Positions 33,496 to 42,274 of a DNA stretch of 64,000 nucleotides are shown in pieces; the stretch's first letter is position 1, and each line of letters opens with the position of its first letter. The DNA is from Microbacterium horticulturae (GTDB lineage: Bacteria; Actinomycetota; Actinomycetes; Actinomycetales; Microbacteriaceae). The DNA lies in assembly GCF_029094505.1 (NCBI RefSeq), contig NZ_CP119108.1:3348001-3412000 (forward strand). The letters are read 5' to 3'. Below the pieces are notes generated by a model, which worked only from the letters and a program-made list of their open reading frames with translations, was not told where the DNA came from and did no database searches. The position numbers and the translations under genes were made by a program.

Positions 33496-34800
33496 CTACG
33501 CGAACAGCGCCTCTCCGATGTATGAGCCTGTGGCGGGCGCCGGTGGCACCGCGAAGACCGCGGAACCCACATGCCCGATGTACTCGTTGAGGAGGTCGGA
33601 CGCCCCGAGCCGGCGTTGCAGCCGCACGAAGTGCTCGGGGTCGTTCATGTATGTGAGGAACAAGAGCCCGGCGTCGAGCTGTCCGTACTGGTTGAGCCCG
33701 TCGGTGTAGTTGTACGGGCGCCGGAGGATCTTCACGCCGTCGTTGTTCTCGTGCGCAGCGAGCGCGATGTGAGACCGCAGGTCGATCTTCGTCTGGCCTG
33801 CGGCATCCCGCACCGCGAAATCGGGCGTGGTGTGCTCGGTGCCACCCGACAGGGGTGCGCCGTCGACCTTCATGCGGCCGAAGATCTTCTGCTGGTCGGC
33901 GACGTCGTCGGCGTCCCAGATTTCGATGTTCATCTGGATCTTGCGGGCGATCTGGTAGGTGCCGCCGGCCATCCACGCCTGGTCGTCGGAACCCGCCCAC
34001 ACCCACTTGTCGAAGTCCGCATCGGTCGACACGTTGCGCGTGCCGTCCTTGAACCCGAACAGATTGCGCGGCGTCGTCTGGTGCGGACCGGCCGACGCAC
34101 GCCCGAAGCCGAGCACCGTCCAGCGCACGGTCGCGGTGCCGCGGGCGATGCGGGCCAGATCGCGGATAGCGTGATACGCCACCTGCGGGTCGTCGGCGCA
34201 TGCCTGCAGCGACAGGTCGCCACCCGTCAGGGCCGGGTCGAGCCGGTCGCTGGGCAGGGTGGGCAGCTCGGCGAGCTTGGCCGGACGGCGGCCGGCGAGC
34301 CCGAACCGGTCGCCGAAGACGCCGGGTCCGAGACCGACGGTGACGGTGAGGGATGCCGGACCCAGATCGAGGGCCTCGCCGGTGTCCTGTCCGGCACCGA
34401 CGCCTCGCGACGGCGCGACAGCACCCACGGTCTTGCCCGCCTGCAGCTGCGCGATCGCCGCCGACCAGCGGGCCAGCAGCACCTGCAGGCTGCGGGCGAC
34501 GGAGCCCGCGGCCAGGTCGAAGGTCATGAACACGCAGTAGCACTGCGGTGCCGTGGTGATGCCGGGCTGCGGCATCCCCTTATCCGTCACATAGAACGGA
34601 TGGCTCTGCAGCAGGTCGACGGTCTCGTCGCTCGCGCGCGCGGCGGAGATGCCCTGCGCGCCGAGCACCCCGCCGACCCCGGCGACCATGCCCAGGCCTG
34701 CGGCGATTCCGCCGCCGAGCAGGGCGCGCCGCGAGACACCCCGGCCGGGTGCGGACCCGGCCGCACCGTCGGCCGCAGCACCGTCGCGGACGTCGGTCAT
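33496..34800 (-). CDS. efeB: EfeB, Tat-exported DyP-type peroxidase
   Basis: The 434-residue protein has a Tat signal (GVSRRALLGGGIAAGLGM, about 21-38) and a dye-decolourising peroxidase domain. The conserved NLFGFKDGTRN (GxxDG) motif and a downstream ALAAHENNDGVKILRR region bear the distal and proximal heme residues. In the Efe system it oxidises Fe2+ or handles heme at the cell surface. Its start overlaps the efeO stop by 4 nt, completing efeU-efeO-efeB. Confidence 0.95.
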   Translation of the reverse strand: MTDVRDGAAADGAAGSAPGRGVSRRALLGGGIAAGLGMVAGVGGVLGAQGISAARASDETVDLLQSHPFYVTDKGMPQPGITTAPQCYCVFMTFDLAAGSVARSLQVLLARWSAAIAQLQAGKTVGAVAPSRGVGAGQDTGEALDLGPASLTVTVGLGPGVFGDRFGLAGRRPAKLAELPTLPSDRLDPALTGGDLSLQACADDPQVAYHAIRDLARIARGTATVRWTVLGFGRASAGPHQTTPRNLFGFKDGTRNVSTDADFDKWVWAGSDDQAWMAGGTYQIARKIQMNIEIWDADDVADQQKIFGRMKVDGAPLSGGTEHTTPDFAVRDAAGQTKIDLRSHIALAAHENNDGVKILRRPYNYTDGLNQYGQLDAGLLFLTYMNDPEHFVRLQRRLGASDLLNEYIGHVGSAVFAVPPAPATGSYIGEALFA

Positions 34801-36023
34801 GACGCCGCGGCCACCTTCTGCGCGATCTGCGAGAGAGGATCCTGCAGGGCCTGCACGGCCTGCGAGATCTCGTTGGCCGCGGCCTTCTTGGTCGCATCGT
34901 CGTAGGTGACGTAGCCGCCGAGCGCGTTAGCGTCGCGGTACTTGGCGAGCACCGTGTCGACGTGGGTGAACTGCGCCGTGATCTGGTCGGTCAGGTCGGC
35001 GTTGAGCTTCTTCAGGCCGGGCTCGAGGTAGGCGAACGCCTGGCGGGCACCCTCGACGTTCGACGCGAGATCGACGAGGTCGATGTGGCTGTAGGCCTCT
35101 TCTTCACCGCTGATCTTGTTCGACTGCACCTCTTCGAGAAGGCCGGCCGCGCCGTTGGCGAGGTCTTCGGGCTTGAAGGTCAGGTCTTTCGACAGCTCGC
35201 TGAGCGACGTGACATTCTCGGTCAGCTCGGCGGCGAGCTTCTTGGTGTCGTCGGTGATCTTGCCGTTCTTCCACAGGTCGCGCTCGATGGCGTGGAAGCC
35301 GTGCCAGCCGACCTCGGGGTCGAGGTTCGACGCGCGCATATCGATGAGGTAGTCGAGATTGCCGGCGTTGTCGGTCGGGTCGGCGCCGGGCTTGATGAAG
35401 CCCGACACATCGGACTCGATCTTCTCGTAGAACTGGCGCGTGCCCGCGTAGACGGTCTTCGCCTTGTCGAGATCGCCCGCGTCGATCGCGGCCTGCAGCT
35501 GCTTGGCGCCGTCGAGTAGGTCGGCGATGCGATCGGTGACGTAGCCGGCGTAGCCGGTGGCGCCGTCGGCGAGCAGCTCGGCGGTGTCGCCGGTGGCGGC
35601 CTTGGCCGCCTTGCCGGTGACAGTGAAGTCGGTGAGCTCCGTCGTCGCGCCGGGGCAGTAGAGCTGGTACGTGCCGCCGTCGAGGGTCACGGTGAACGAG
35701 ACCGGCGCCAGGCCCGGGGCGAGGTTCTCCTTCTCGCCGACGATGCGCTGGTCCTGCAGCAGCTCGAACTCGATGATGCCGGTGGCCGACTCGTTCTTGA
35801 CCGAGAAGGTGACCGGCCCGGCCTTGGCCGTCGTCGTGTCGGCCGTGCACTCGTCACCGTCGGAACCGGCCGACAGCGTCACGTTGACGGTCGACGGCGC
35901 ACCGCTCGACGACGGGTCGGCGGCGGACGAGCTGCCGGAACAGCCGGCAAGGGTCAGCGCCGAGGCTGCGCCCAGAACGGCGGTCAGAGTGACGAGCCGC
36001 AAGCGGCGGTCAGTGGACGGCAT
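34797..36023 (-). CDS. efeO: EfeO, ferrous-iron-binding lipoprotein
   Basis: The 408-residue lipoprotein (lipobox LAGC, Cys about 28) has an N-terminal cupredoxin-like domain (TTAKAGPVTFSVKNESATGI, with TYQLYCPG) and a C-terminal imelysin/M75 domain. The latter carries the HxxE metal motif in EVGWHGFHAIERDLW. It delivers iron to EfeU at the membrane. It overlaps efeU by 14 nt and efeB by 4 nt. Both domains are present, as in full-length EfeO. Confidence 0.96.
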   Translation of the reverse strand: MPSTDRRLRLVTLTAVLGAASALTLAGCSGSSSAADPSSSGAPSTVNVTLSAGSDGDECTADTTTAKAGPVTFSVKNESATGIIEFELLQDQRIVGEKENLAPGLAPVSFTVTLDGGTYQLYCPGATTELTDFTVTGKAAKAATGDTAELLADGATGYAGYVTDRIADLLDGAKQLQAAIDAGDLDKAKTVYAGTRQFYEKIESDVSGFIKPGADPTDNAGNLDYLIDMRASNLDPEVGWHGFHAIERDLWKNGKITDDTKKLAAELTENVTSLSELSKDLTFKPEDLANGAAGLLEEVQSNKISGEEEAYSHIDLVDLASNVEGARQAFAYLEPGLKKLNADLTDQITAQFTHVDTVLAKYRDANALGGYVTYDDATKKAAANEISQAVQALQDPLSQIAQKVAAAS

Positions 36024-37581
36024 ACGACGTGCTCCTTCGATCGGACTCCGACGCGGTCGCGACGGGCTGGTTCGGCTCCTGCGCGGCAGCGCGGCGCAGG
36101 GCGCGCGTGTCGCGCCAGGCGCTCAGTGCCAGCAGAACGGCGGCGACGCCGAGCGCCAGCGGCAGCCACGCCCGCCACAGGGTGAGCTCGCCGGCGAGGG
36201 TGTCGCCGGCGGCGACAGCGTTCGCACGCGCGGTCGCCGTCGCCTGAGGAACCGACCACGTCGTCGTGTCCAAGGTCAAGGTGCGCGAGATCGCAAGACC
36301 CCCGCCGGTCAGGGTGAGTGTCTCGTGCACGACGCTCTTCGCGTCGACGAGGCCTTCGTGGGCGGTCCACACGGTGGTGGTGGATGCCGCGGTCCAGGCG
36401 GCATCGAACGGTCCGGGGTTCTGCAGTGCGTCGATTCCCACCGGCACGCGTCCGAACAGCTCGGTCAGGTCGTCGAGGGTGAGGCTCGCCGGGCGGGCGG
36501 CGGCCGCGGCATCCCCCTTCTGGGTCCACTCCGTGACGCGGGCGCCGCCCCGTTCGGTCGGCGTTCCGTCGTGGAACGTGACGGGGGTGGATGCCGCGCC
36601 CCCGGTCACCCGGAGGGTCGGGTTGTCGATGCCGGAGATCTCGACGGTGCCCGCGGGGGTCAGCCCTGCGCTCGTCGGCAGTGGTGCGGTGCCCGCCGGC
36701 ACGGCGACGGCGAGCACGACGGCGGCAAGTCCCAGGGCTCCGGCGATCGAGAACTTGACGACGGGCAGCTTCGCAGCGGATGGGCGCCACGCCTGCGGCC
36801 AGAACGCTATGAGCAGCATCGGCACGAGGTACGCGAACCAGCCGAGCACCTCGATGACGCGCGGATCGGACGGGATGCCGAGAACCCCGGTGATGAGCGC
36901 CGAGCGGATCGATCCGATGGGCGCGAGCCACGACAGGTCGACGGTGTGCTGCTGGCCGATGGTGATCCAGCCGGCTTCGTGCGCGCGGCGCAGCGCGGTG
37001 AGCACGAGCCCCGCCGCGACGAAGATGAGGAAGATGCTCGAGATGCGGAAGAACTTGCCGAGGTTGAGCTTCACGCCCCCGGTGTAGAGGCCGTAGCCGA
37101 CGAGGCAGGCAACGGCGATGCCGGCGAGGGCGCCGATGCCGGCGGCGACGACGCTCGTCGACGCCTGCAGCGTCGCGAGCAGGAAGACCGCGGTCTCGAA
37201 GCCCTCCTTGATGATGGCAAGGAACGCCATGCCCGCCAGCGCCCAGGCGGTGCCGCGGCCGAGTGCCTCGGTGGCCTCGGCCTCGATCTCGCGCTTGAGG
37301 CCGCGGGCGTTCTTGGCCATCCAGGCGATCATCGCGGTGACGAAGATGACCGCCACGACGCCGATGACAGCTTCGAGCCCTTCCTGCTGGGCCTGCGGCA
37401 ACGCCTGCTCGAACGCCTGCAGTCCCACGCCGACGCCGACGCAGATGAGCACCGCGGCGAATACTCCGAGCCACATGGGCCGGCGCGAGATGCCGTTGCG
37501 CTTGAGGAACGCGGCGACGATGCTGACGACCAGAACGGCCTCGAGGCCTTCACGCAGGCCGATGACGAAGGTTGCGAGCAC
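36010..37581 (-). CDS. efeU: EfeU, FTR1-family iron permease with long C-terminal domain
   Basis: The 523-residue protein has a seven-helix FTR1 domain (residues 1-280). The first iron motif FVIGLREGLEAVLVV is canonical; the second reads IIKEGFETAVFLL, with Lys for the usual Arg. It continues with an extracytoplasmic beta-rich domain of about 190 residues and a final membrane helix (WLPLALGVAAVLLALSAW), so it is nearly twice the length of E. coli EfeU. It imports iron together with EfeO and EfeB. The GTG start at 37581 is preceded by a DtxR-like box 40 bp upstream, so iron repression is expected. Confidence 0.94.
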   Translation of the reverse strand: MLATFVIGLREGLEAVLVVSIVAAFLKRNGISRRPMWLGVFAAVLICVGVGVGLQAFEQALPQAQQEGLEAVIGVVAVIFVTAMIAWMAKNARGLKREIEAEATEALGRGTAWALAGMAFLAIIKEGFETAVFLLATLQASTSVVAAGIGALAGIAVACLVGYGLYTGGVKLNLGKFFRISSIFLIFVAAGLVLTALRRAHEAGWITIGQQHTVDLSWLAPIGSIRSALITGVLGIPSDPRVIEVLGWFAYLVPMLLIAFWPQAWRPSAAKLPVVKFSIAGALGLAAVVLAVAVPAGTAPLPTSAGLTPAGTVEISGIDNPTLRVTGGAASTPVTFHDGTPTERGGARVTEWTQKGDAAAAARPASLTLDDLTELFGRVPVGIDALQNPGPFDAAWTAASTTTVWTAHEGLVDAKSVVHETLTLTGGGLAISRTLTLDTTTWSVPQATATARANAVAAGDTLAGELTLWRAWLPLALGVAAVLLALSAWRDTRALRRAAAQEPNQPVATASESDRRSTSYAVH

Positions 37582-37620
37582 GAGCGGGATCCGGACTTCC
37601 GGTGAGGGACGGGGATGACG

Positions 37621-37636
37621 GTAAGGCTAACCTTAC
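37621..37636. promoter_or_regulatory. DtxR/IdeR-like iron box before efeU
   Basis: GTAAGGCTAACCTTAC is a near-perfect palindrome matching the core of the DtxR consensus TTAGGTTAGSCTAACCTAA. It lies 40 bp before efeU and 53 bp after the znuB stop. Confidence 0.75.
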
Positions 37637-37688
37637 TCCTGGCTCGGCGTCCAGCGATCGCGGTTTGGTCGCGGAGCTCGCCGCCCCG

Positions 37689-38552
37689 CTACGCGGCGGA
37701 CCGGGTCACGCGGTCGCGACCGGCGCCGATCCCGCGGCAGACCAGGTAGATCACGAACGAGATCGTCGTGATGTACGGGCTGACCGGCAGTTCGCCCATG
37801 ACGGCGAGCAGAATGCCTCCGACCGCCGAGACGAATCCGAACACCGCAGCCAGCACCGGCACCGCGACGGGTCCGGCCGACACACGCATGGCAGCGGCGG
37901 CCGGCGTGACGACGAGCGCGAGCACGAGCAGCGCCCCGATGATGTGCACGGCGACAGCGACGACGAGCCCGAGCAGCAGCATGAATCCCAGCGAGATCCA
38001 GCGCACGGGAACACCGCGTGCCGCGGCGGCCTGCGGGTCGAGCGAATCGAACCGCAGCGGACGCCACATCAGCAGCAACCCCACCAGCACAACCGCGCTG
38101 ATGAGAATGAGCCAGCCCAGTTGCGCGTTCTGTACGGTGACGATCTGCCCGGTGAGCAGACTGAACCGGTTGGCACTGCGTCCCTGATAGAGCGACAGGA
38201 AGAGGATGCCGAGGCCCAGCCCGAACGGCATGAGCACACCGATGATCGAGTTGCGCTCCCGCGCGCGAGCTCCGAGCAGGCCGATGACCGCTGCGGCGAT
38301 GAGCGATCCGACGATCGAACCGGTGACGGCATCCACCCCCACCAGAAGGGCCGCGGCGGCACCGGCGAAGGAGAGCTCGCTGATGCCGTGCACGGCAAAA
38401 GCCATGTCGCGCTGCATCACGAACACGCCGATAAGGCCCCCGACGAGGCCCAGCACCGCGCCCGCCCACACCGAGTTCTGCACCAGGGCGAGGATCTCGC
38501 CGTAGTCGGCTGCGCCGCCGAACATGGCGTTCCAGATGTCCGCCCAGTTCAT
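37689..38552 (-). CDS. znuB: Zinc/manganese ABC transporter permease
   Basis: The 287-residue ABC-3 family permease has eight or nine hydrophobic helices, including MAFAVHGISELSFAGAAAAL, a conserved ABC-3 segment, and IIGALLVLALVVTPAAAAMR. It forms the membrane channel for divalent metal uptake. Its start overlaps the znuC stop by 4 nt. The Zur-like box before znuC supports zinc. Confidence 0.93.
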   Translation of the reverse strand: MNWADIWNAMFGGAADYGEILALVQNSVWAGAVLGLVGGLIGVFVMQRDMAFAVHGISELSFAGAAAALLVGVDAVTGSIVGSLIAAAVIGLLGARARERNSIIGVLMPFGLGLGILFLSLYQGRSANRFSLLTGQIVTVQNAQLGWLILISAVVLVGLLLMWRPLRFDSLDPQAAAARGVPVRWISLGFMLLLGLVVAVAVHIIGALLVLALVVTPAAAAMRVSAGPVAVPVLAAVFGFVSAVGGILLAVMGELPVSPYITTISFVIYLVCRGIGAGRDRVTRSAA

Positions 38553-39370
38553 GCGTGCTCGTCCTCGTGGTGGTGATGGGTCTCTTCGGCGTCGGGCGCC
38601 CCGACGACCACGAGGCGTCCGCCCGCGTGGCGGACGAACACGTCGGCCCCGTACAGGTCGCTGAGCACATCGGCGCGCAGCACGTCGCGCGGACGGCCGA
38701 GCGAGAACCGCCCTTTCGCCAAGTAGAGGATGCGGTCGACCTTCTCGAGCACGGGGTTGATGTCGTGCGTGACCAGCAGCACGCCGGCACGATGGGTGCG
38801 CCGATGCCGGTCGATCATGCGGACGACCGCCTCCTGATTCGCCAGGTCGAGGCTGGTCAGCGGCTCGTCGGCCAGGAGCAGCTTGGGGTCGTCGGCGAGC
38901 GCCTGAGCGACGCGCAGGCGCTGCTGCTCGCCGCCTGACAGCAGACCGACCGGTCGGTCTGCGAACTCCGACGCCTCGGCGTCGGACAGCAGCGCGTCGA
39001 CGCCCGCGCGTTCTCCGCGCCGAGGAAAGGGCAGCCCGAAGCGGTGCCCGTCGACCCCGAGCTGCACGAGATCGCGCGCCCGCATCGAGGTGTCACGCGG
39101 CAGCGGACGCTGCTGCGGGATGTACCCCACGCGCCGGTTGCCGGCGCGGTGCACCGTCTCGCCGAGAACCGTGATGCGCCCAGCGCTCAGCCGGTCGAGC
39201 CCCAGGATCGCCCGCAGCATCGTGGTCTTACCCGACCCCGAGGGCCCGAGAACGGCGATGAGCTCGCCCGGCTCGACGACGAGGTCGAGGCCTTCCCAGA
39301 GGGTGCGCGCACCGCGCCGCAGAGCGGCGTCCTCGATGACGAGGGGCGCAGCAGTCTGTTCGGATTCCAC
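38549..39370 (-). CDS. znuC: Zinc/manganese ABC transporter ATPase
   Basis: The 273-residue ATPase contains Walker A LGPSGSGKTTMLRAIL, the Q-loop GYIPQQRPLPRD, the signature LLSGGEQQRLRVAQAL, Walker B LLLADEPLTSLD and H-loop VLLVTHDINPV. The C-terminal tail is His-rich (EETHHHHEDEHA), possibly a metal sensor. GTG 39370 has TAAGGT six bases upstream (leaderless), and a Zur-like palindrome lies directly before that. It heads a znuC-znuB unit separate from znuA. Confidence 0.94.
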   Translation of the reverse strand: MESEQTAAPLVIEDAALRRGARTLWEGLDLVVEPGELIAVLGPSGSGKTTMLRAILGLDRLSAGRITVLGETVHRAGNRRVGYIPQQRPLPRDTSMRARDLVQLGVDGHRFGLPFPRRGERAGVDALLSDAEASEFADRPVGLLSGGEQQRLRVAQALADDPKLLLADEPLTSLDLANQEAVVRMIDRHRRTHRAGVLLVTHDINPVLEKVDRILYLAKGRFSLGRPRDVLRADVLSDLYGADVFVRHAGGRLVVVGAPDAEETHHHHEDEHA

Positions 39371-39383
39371 CAGTCCACCTTAG

Positions 39384-39398
39384 TGATAACGATTCTCA
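39384..39398 (-). promoter_or_regulatory. Zur-like box before znuC
   Basis: TGATAACGATTCTCA lies just upstream of the -10 element TAAGGT (39377-39382). It matches the znuA box TGATAATGATTCTCA at 14 of 15 positions. Confidence 0.78.
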
Positions 39399-39504
39399 GG
39401 CGCCCACACCCGGGCTCGGGGCTCGCGGCTGCGGCGCCGATAGGGCAGGAGCACAGCCTCGTCGCGAACTTGCCGGGCGCAGCGGCGAGGCCGATCTGGG
39501 CGCC

Positions 39505-40464
39505 TCAGCGGCCGAGCGCGTCGCCCAGTTGCGTGACGTTGTCGGCCATCCAGGTCAGGTAGGTCTTTCCCTCGGGCAGCAGTTCGGAGAACTCAAGCAC
39601 CGGGATTCCGGCATCCCCCGCCTCCTGCTGAACCCGCTCGGTCTCGGCACCGCCGGCCTGCGCATTGACGATCACGACGGCGACCTGCTTCGACGAGATG
39701 ATCTTCAGAGCATCCAGAAGGGTCGAGGGTGCGACATCCTGCCCCTCCTCCACGGCCTCACTGAACGCTGACGGCGTCTTGTTGTCGAGCCCCGCGGCGT
39801 CGGTGAGATAGAGCGGCAGGGGCTCGGTGACGAACACGCCCGTGCCCTCGTGCGCGGCCTTCAGTTTCGCAAGAGCATCGGTGATGGGCTGGATGCCGTC
39901 GGCGAACGCCTTCGCGTTGGCCGTAAAGGCGCCGGCACCCGCGGGGTCGAGATCGCCGAGCGTGGTGGCGATCTTCTCGGCGAGCGTCGCCATCACGGCC
40001 GGGTCGTAGAAGACGTGCTCGTTGAACCCCTCGAGGTGATCGTGGTCGTGATCCGCGTCGTCATGGTGCGTCTCGAGATTGCCGTCGGCGGGGAACTCAG
40101 GCGACAGCTCCGCCGCGGTGATCACGGTCGCGTCGGTGCCCGACGCCTGCACGAGACCGTCCATGAACGGGTCGAAGCCGCCGCCGTTCTCGATGATGAG
40201 TCCGGCCTTCTTCACACGCAGCTGGTCGCGCGCGCTGGCCTCGAACTCGTGCGGGTCCTGCGCCGCGTTGTCGATGATCGACGTCACGTCGACGCGGTCG
40301 CCTCCCACGGCCTCGGCGATCGAGCCGTAGACATTGGTCGAGGCGACGACCTGCACCGCGCCGTCGGCGTCGGCAGTATCGCCGTCGGCCGTGCCGGAAC
40401 ATCCGGCGAGCACGGTAGCGGTGGCGGCAAGGAGAGCAGCGGCGAGATAGCGGGTCTTGATCAC
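39505..40464 (-). CDS. znuA: Zinc/manganese-binding lipoprotein of ABC importer
   Basis: The 319-residue lipoprotein (lipobox LAGC, Cys about 22) is a cluster A-I/TroA-type binding protein. Metal ligands are expected at QDPHEFEAS (His), in the His/Asp-rich loop THHDDADHDHDHLEGFNEH with HVFYDP, and near the C-terminal VIVNAQAGG region. The charged His loop is typical of ZnuA and favours zinc over manganese. GTG 40464 has TAGGGT six bases upstream and a Zur-like box overlapping the promoter. It is transcribed separately from znuCB, which lies 134 bp downstream. Confidence 0.94.
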   Translation of the reverse strand: MIKTRYLAAALLAATATVLAGCSGTADGDTADADGAVQVVASTNVYGSIAEAVGGDRVDVTSIIDNAAQDPHEFEASARDQLRVKKAGLIIENGGGFDPFMDGLVQASGTDATVITAAELSPEFPADGNLETHHDDADHDHDHLEGFNEHVFYDPAVMATLAEKIATTLGDLDPAGAGAFTANAKAFADGIQPITDALAKLKAAHEGTGVFVTEPLPLYLTDAAGLDNKTPSAFSEAVEEGQDVAPSTLLDALKIISSKQVAVVIVNAQAGGAETERVQQEAGDAGIPVLEFSELLPEGKTYLTWMADNVTQLGDALGR

Positions 40465-40767
40465 GGATCCACCCTAACCCGTAATGAGAATCATTATCAA
40501 CTCGGGCGACGCTGTCCCCAGTTGCTGCGGGCCGCGGCATCCACCCCGCCCCGGCCCGAGCGACGCCCCGGAGCCCGCTCCCCCGCGTCCTCGAGCGCAG
40601 AATTGCCTGCGAGCTGCACACGGGCGCCGTCGACGTCACGTTGCCGGCACCGGAGCGCCGGGGCGCACTTGGGGCGCCGCCCGGCCGTATCGTCAACATG
40701 CTCGATCGCGCAATGCGGCCGTCTGCACGCCGAAAAGGCGCACCTGAGCATGTCGAAGCAACGGACC
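40465..40767. other. 303-bp gap between the E2 gene and znuA
   Basis: The znuA promoter and Zur box occupy 40465-40500. The remaining 267 bp up to the E2 stop codon hold one GGATGCCGCGG-type 11-mer (40532) and no gene or clear hairpin that I can support. Confidence 0.6.
40471..40500 (-). promoter_or_regulatory. znuA promoter with Zur-like palindrome
   Basis: TTGATA (40495-40500) and TAGGGT (40471-40476), 18 bp apart, form the promoter, six bases before GTG 40464. TAATGAGAATCATTA (40482-40496), a perfect 6+6 palindrome around GAA, overlaps the -35 and spacer. Confidence 0.8.
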
Positions 40768-42135
40768 TCAGTCCAGCAGCAGAGCCGGCTCCTCGAGGAT
40801 CGACGCCACGTCGGCGATGAAGCGGCTCATGCCGTCGCCGTCCACGACCCGGTGGTCGAACGAGCCCGCCACCGTGGTGACGTAGCGCGGCCGCACCTCG
40901 CCGTCAACCACCCACGGCTTCTGCCGGATCGTGCCCATCGCGACGATGCCGGCCTCGCCGGGGTTGATGATCGGCGTTCCGGCATCCATCCCGAACACGC
41001 CGATGTTGGTGATCGTGATCGTGCCGCCGTGCTGGTCGGCCGGGGTCGTCTTGCCGTCGCGCGCGGTCAGCGTGAGCTTCTCGAGCGCCCTGGCGAGCTC
41101 GCGCATGGACATGCCCTGCGCGTCTTTGATGTTCGGCACGAGCAGTCCGCGCGGAGTCGCTGCCGCGATGCCCAGGTTGACGTAGTGCCGCACCCGGATC
41201 TCGGCGCCGTCTTCGGCATCCACCCACGCGGCGTTGACCATCGGCGTGCGGCGCACGGCCCAGATGACCGCGCGCGCCATGATCAGCAGCGGCGACACCT
41301 TGACGTCGGCGAAGTCGGGCGAGGCCTTGAGCCGCTTGACGAGCTCCATCGTGCGCGTGGCGTCGACGTCGGTCCACACCGACACGTGCGGTGCACTGTA
41401 CGCCGAGCCGACCATCGCGTTCGCGGTGGCCTTGCGCACGCCCTTGACCGGGATCGTCTCGACCCGGTGCTCGTCTTCGGCCGCGAGTCGCGACGGGGCG
41501 GTCGCCTGCACGGGAGCGACGGCGGATGCCGCCACGTCGGGCGCGACCGGAATCCGCTCCTCCCGCACCTCGGGCCACTCCGGCGTCGCGATGTTGCGGA
41601 ACACGCTCGCCTGCGAGGCATGTCGCAGCACGTCGTCGCGGGTCACCTCGCCGGCGGTCCCGGTGGGCGTGACGGCCGACAGCTCGACGCCGAGGTCACG
41701 GGCGAGCTTGCGGATGGGCGGTTTGGCGGCGACGCCGACCGAGGCACGCACCGGCGCCTGCGCCGGCTTGCGGCGGCGCGAGGTGACCGGGCCGCCGGTG
41801 CCGTAGCCGACGAGCACCGACCCTTCCGACTCGGGGGCCGGTTCGGGCTCGCCGTGCTCACTCTGACCGACGGTGACGTCGGGGGTGGATGCCACACCCG
41901 TCGCGATCGTGATGATCGGGGTGCCGACCTCCACGGTCTTGCCCTCGGGCACGAGGATCTCGCCGACCGTCCCGCTGAACGGCGACGGCAGCTCGACGAG
42001 CGACTTGGCGGTCTCGATCTCGACGAGCACGTCGCCGTCGGCGACGTCGTCGCCGGGCGCGACGTGCCAGCTGACGATCTCGGCCTCGGTGAGGCCCTCG
42101 CCCACGTCGGGTAGGAGGAAGGTCTGGGGGCTCAT
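40768..42135 (-). CDS. 2-oxoacid dehydrogenase E2 (dihydrolipoamide acyltransferase)
   Basis: The 455-residue E2 has one lipoyl domain ([20 protein letters not shown], lipoyl Lys), a peripheral-subunit-binding domain ([20 protein letters not shown]) and a catalytic domain ending [19 protein letters not shown] with the HxxxDG active site. A single lipoyl domain and partner E1alpha/E1beta subunits suggest a branched-chain 2-oxoacid dehydrogenase, though pyruvate-type annotation is common for these. No E3 is encoded here. A 69-bp hairpin separates it from the E1beta gene. Confidence 0.93.
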   Translation of the reverse strand: MSPQTFLLPDVGEGLTEAEIVSWHVAPGDDVADGDVLVEIETAKSLVELPSPFSGTVGEILVPEGKTVEVGTPIITIATGVASTPDVTVGQSEHGEPEPAPESEGSVLVGYGTGGPVTSRRRKPAQAPVRASVGVAAKPPIRKLARDLGVELSAVTPTGTAGEVTRDDVLRHASQASVFRNIATPEWPEVREERIPVAPDVAASAVAPVQATAPSRLAAEDEHRVETIPVKGVRKATANAMVGSAYSAPHVSVWTDVDATRTMELVKRLKASPDFADVKVSPLLIMARAVIWAVRRTPMVNAAWVDAEDGAEIRVRHYVNLGIAAATPRGLLVPNIKDAQGMSMRELARALEKLTLTARDGKTTPADQHGGTITITNIGVFGMDAGTPIINPGEAGIVAMGTIRQKPWVVDGEVRPRYVTTVAGSFDHRVVDGDGMSRFIADVASILEEPALLLD

Positions 42136-42166
42136 GTCATTCCCTTCATCACCCCGCGCTATGACG

Positions 42167-42235
42167 GTGAGAGTACATCTGATGGACGAGAGTGTGGGTG
42201 ATACCCGCTCCCTCGTCCGTCAGATGTACTCTCAC
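42167..42235. repeat. 69-bp hairpin element, copy 4 (type B centre), inside an operon
   Basis: The left arm GTGAGAGTACATCTGATGGA continues CGAG; the right arm ends CGTCAGATGTACTCTCAC. The arms match at 23 of 24. The centre holds GTGGGTGATACCCGC, a small inner hairpin. It sits between E1beta and E2 genes of one transcription unit, so it is transcribed. Confidence 0.85.
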
Positions 42236-42274
42236 GGATTGCGGGGGCGGGATGCTGCGCACGGTGTGCCGACG

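Noticed and set aside
31316..34543. 1075-codon minus-strand frame across SRPBCC, FAD oxidase and part of efeB
   Set aside because: It crosses the sense genes on both strands and has no domain; it is only an absence of stop codons.
39850..42114. 754-codon open frame antisense to znuA and the E2 gene
   Set aside because: It spans two convincing genes on the opposite strand and their intergenic gap and has shadow-type composition.
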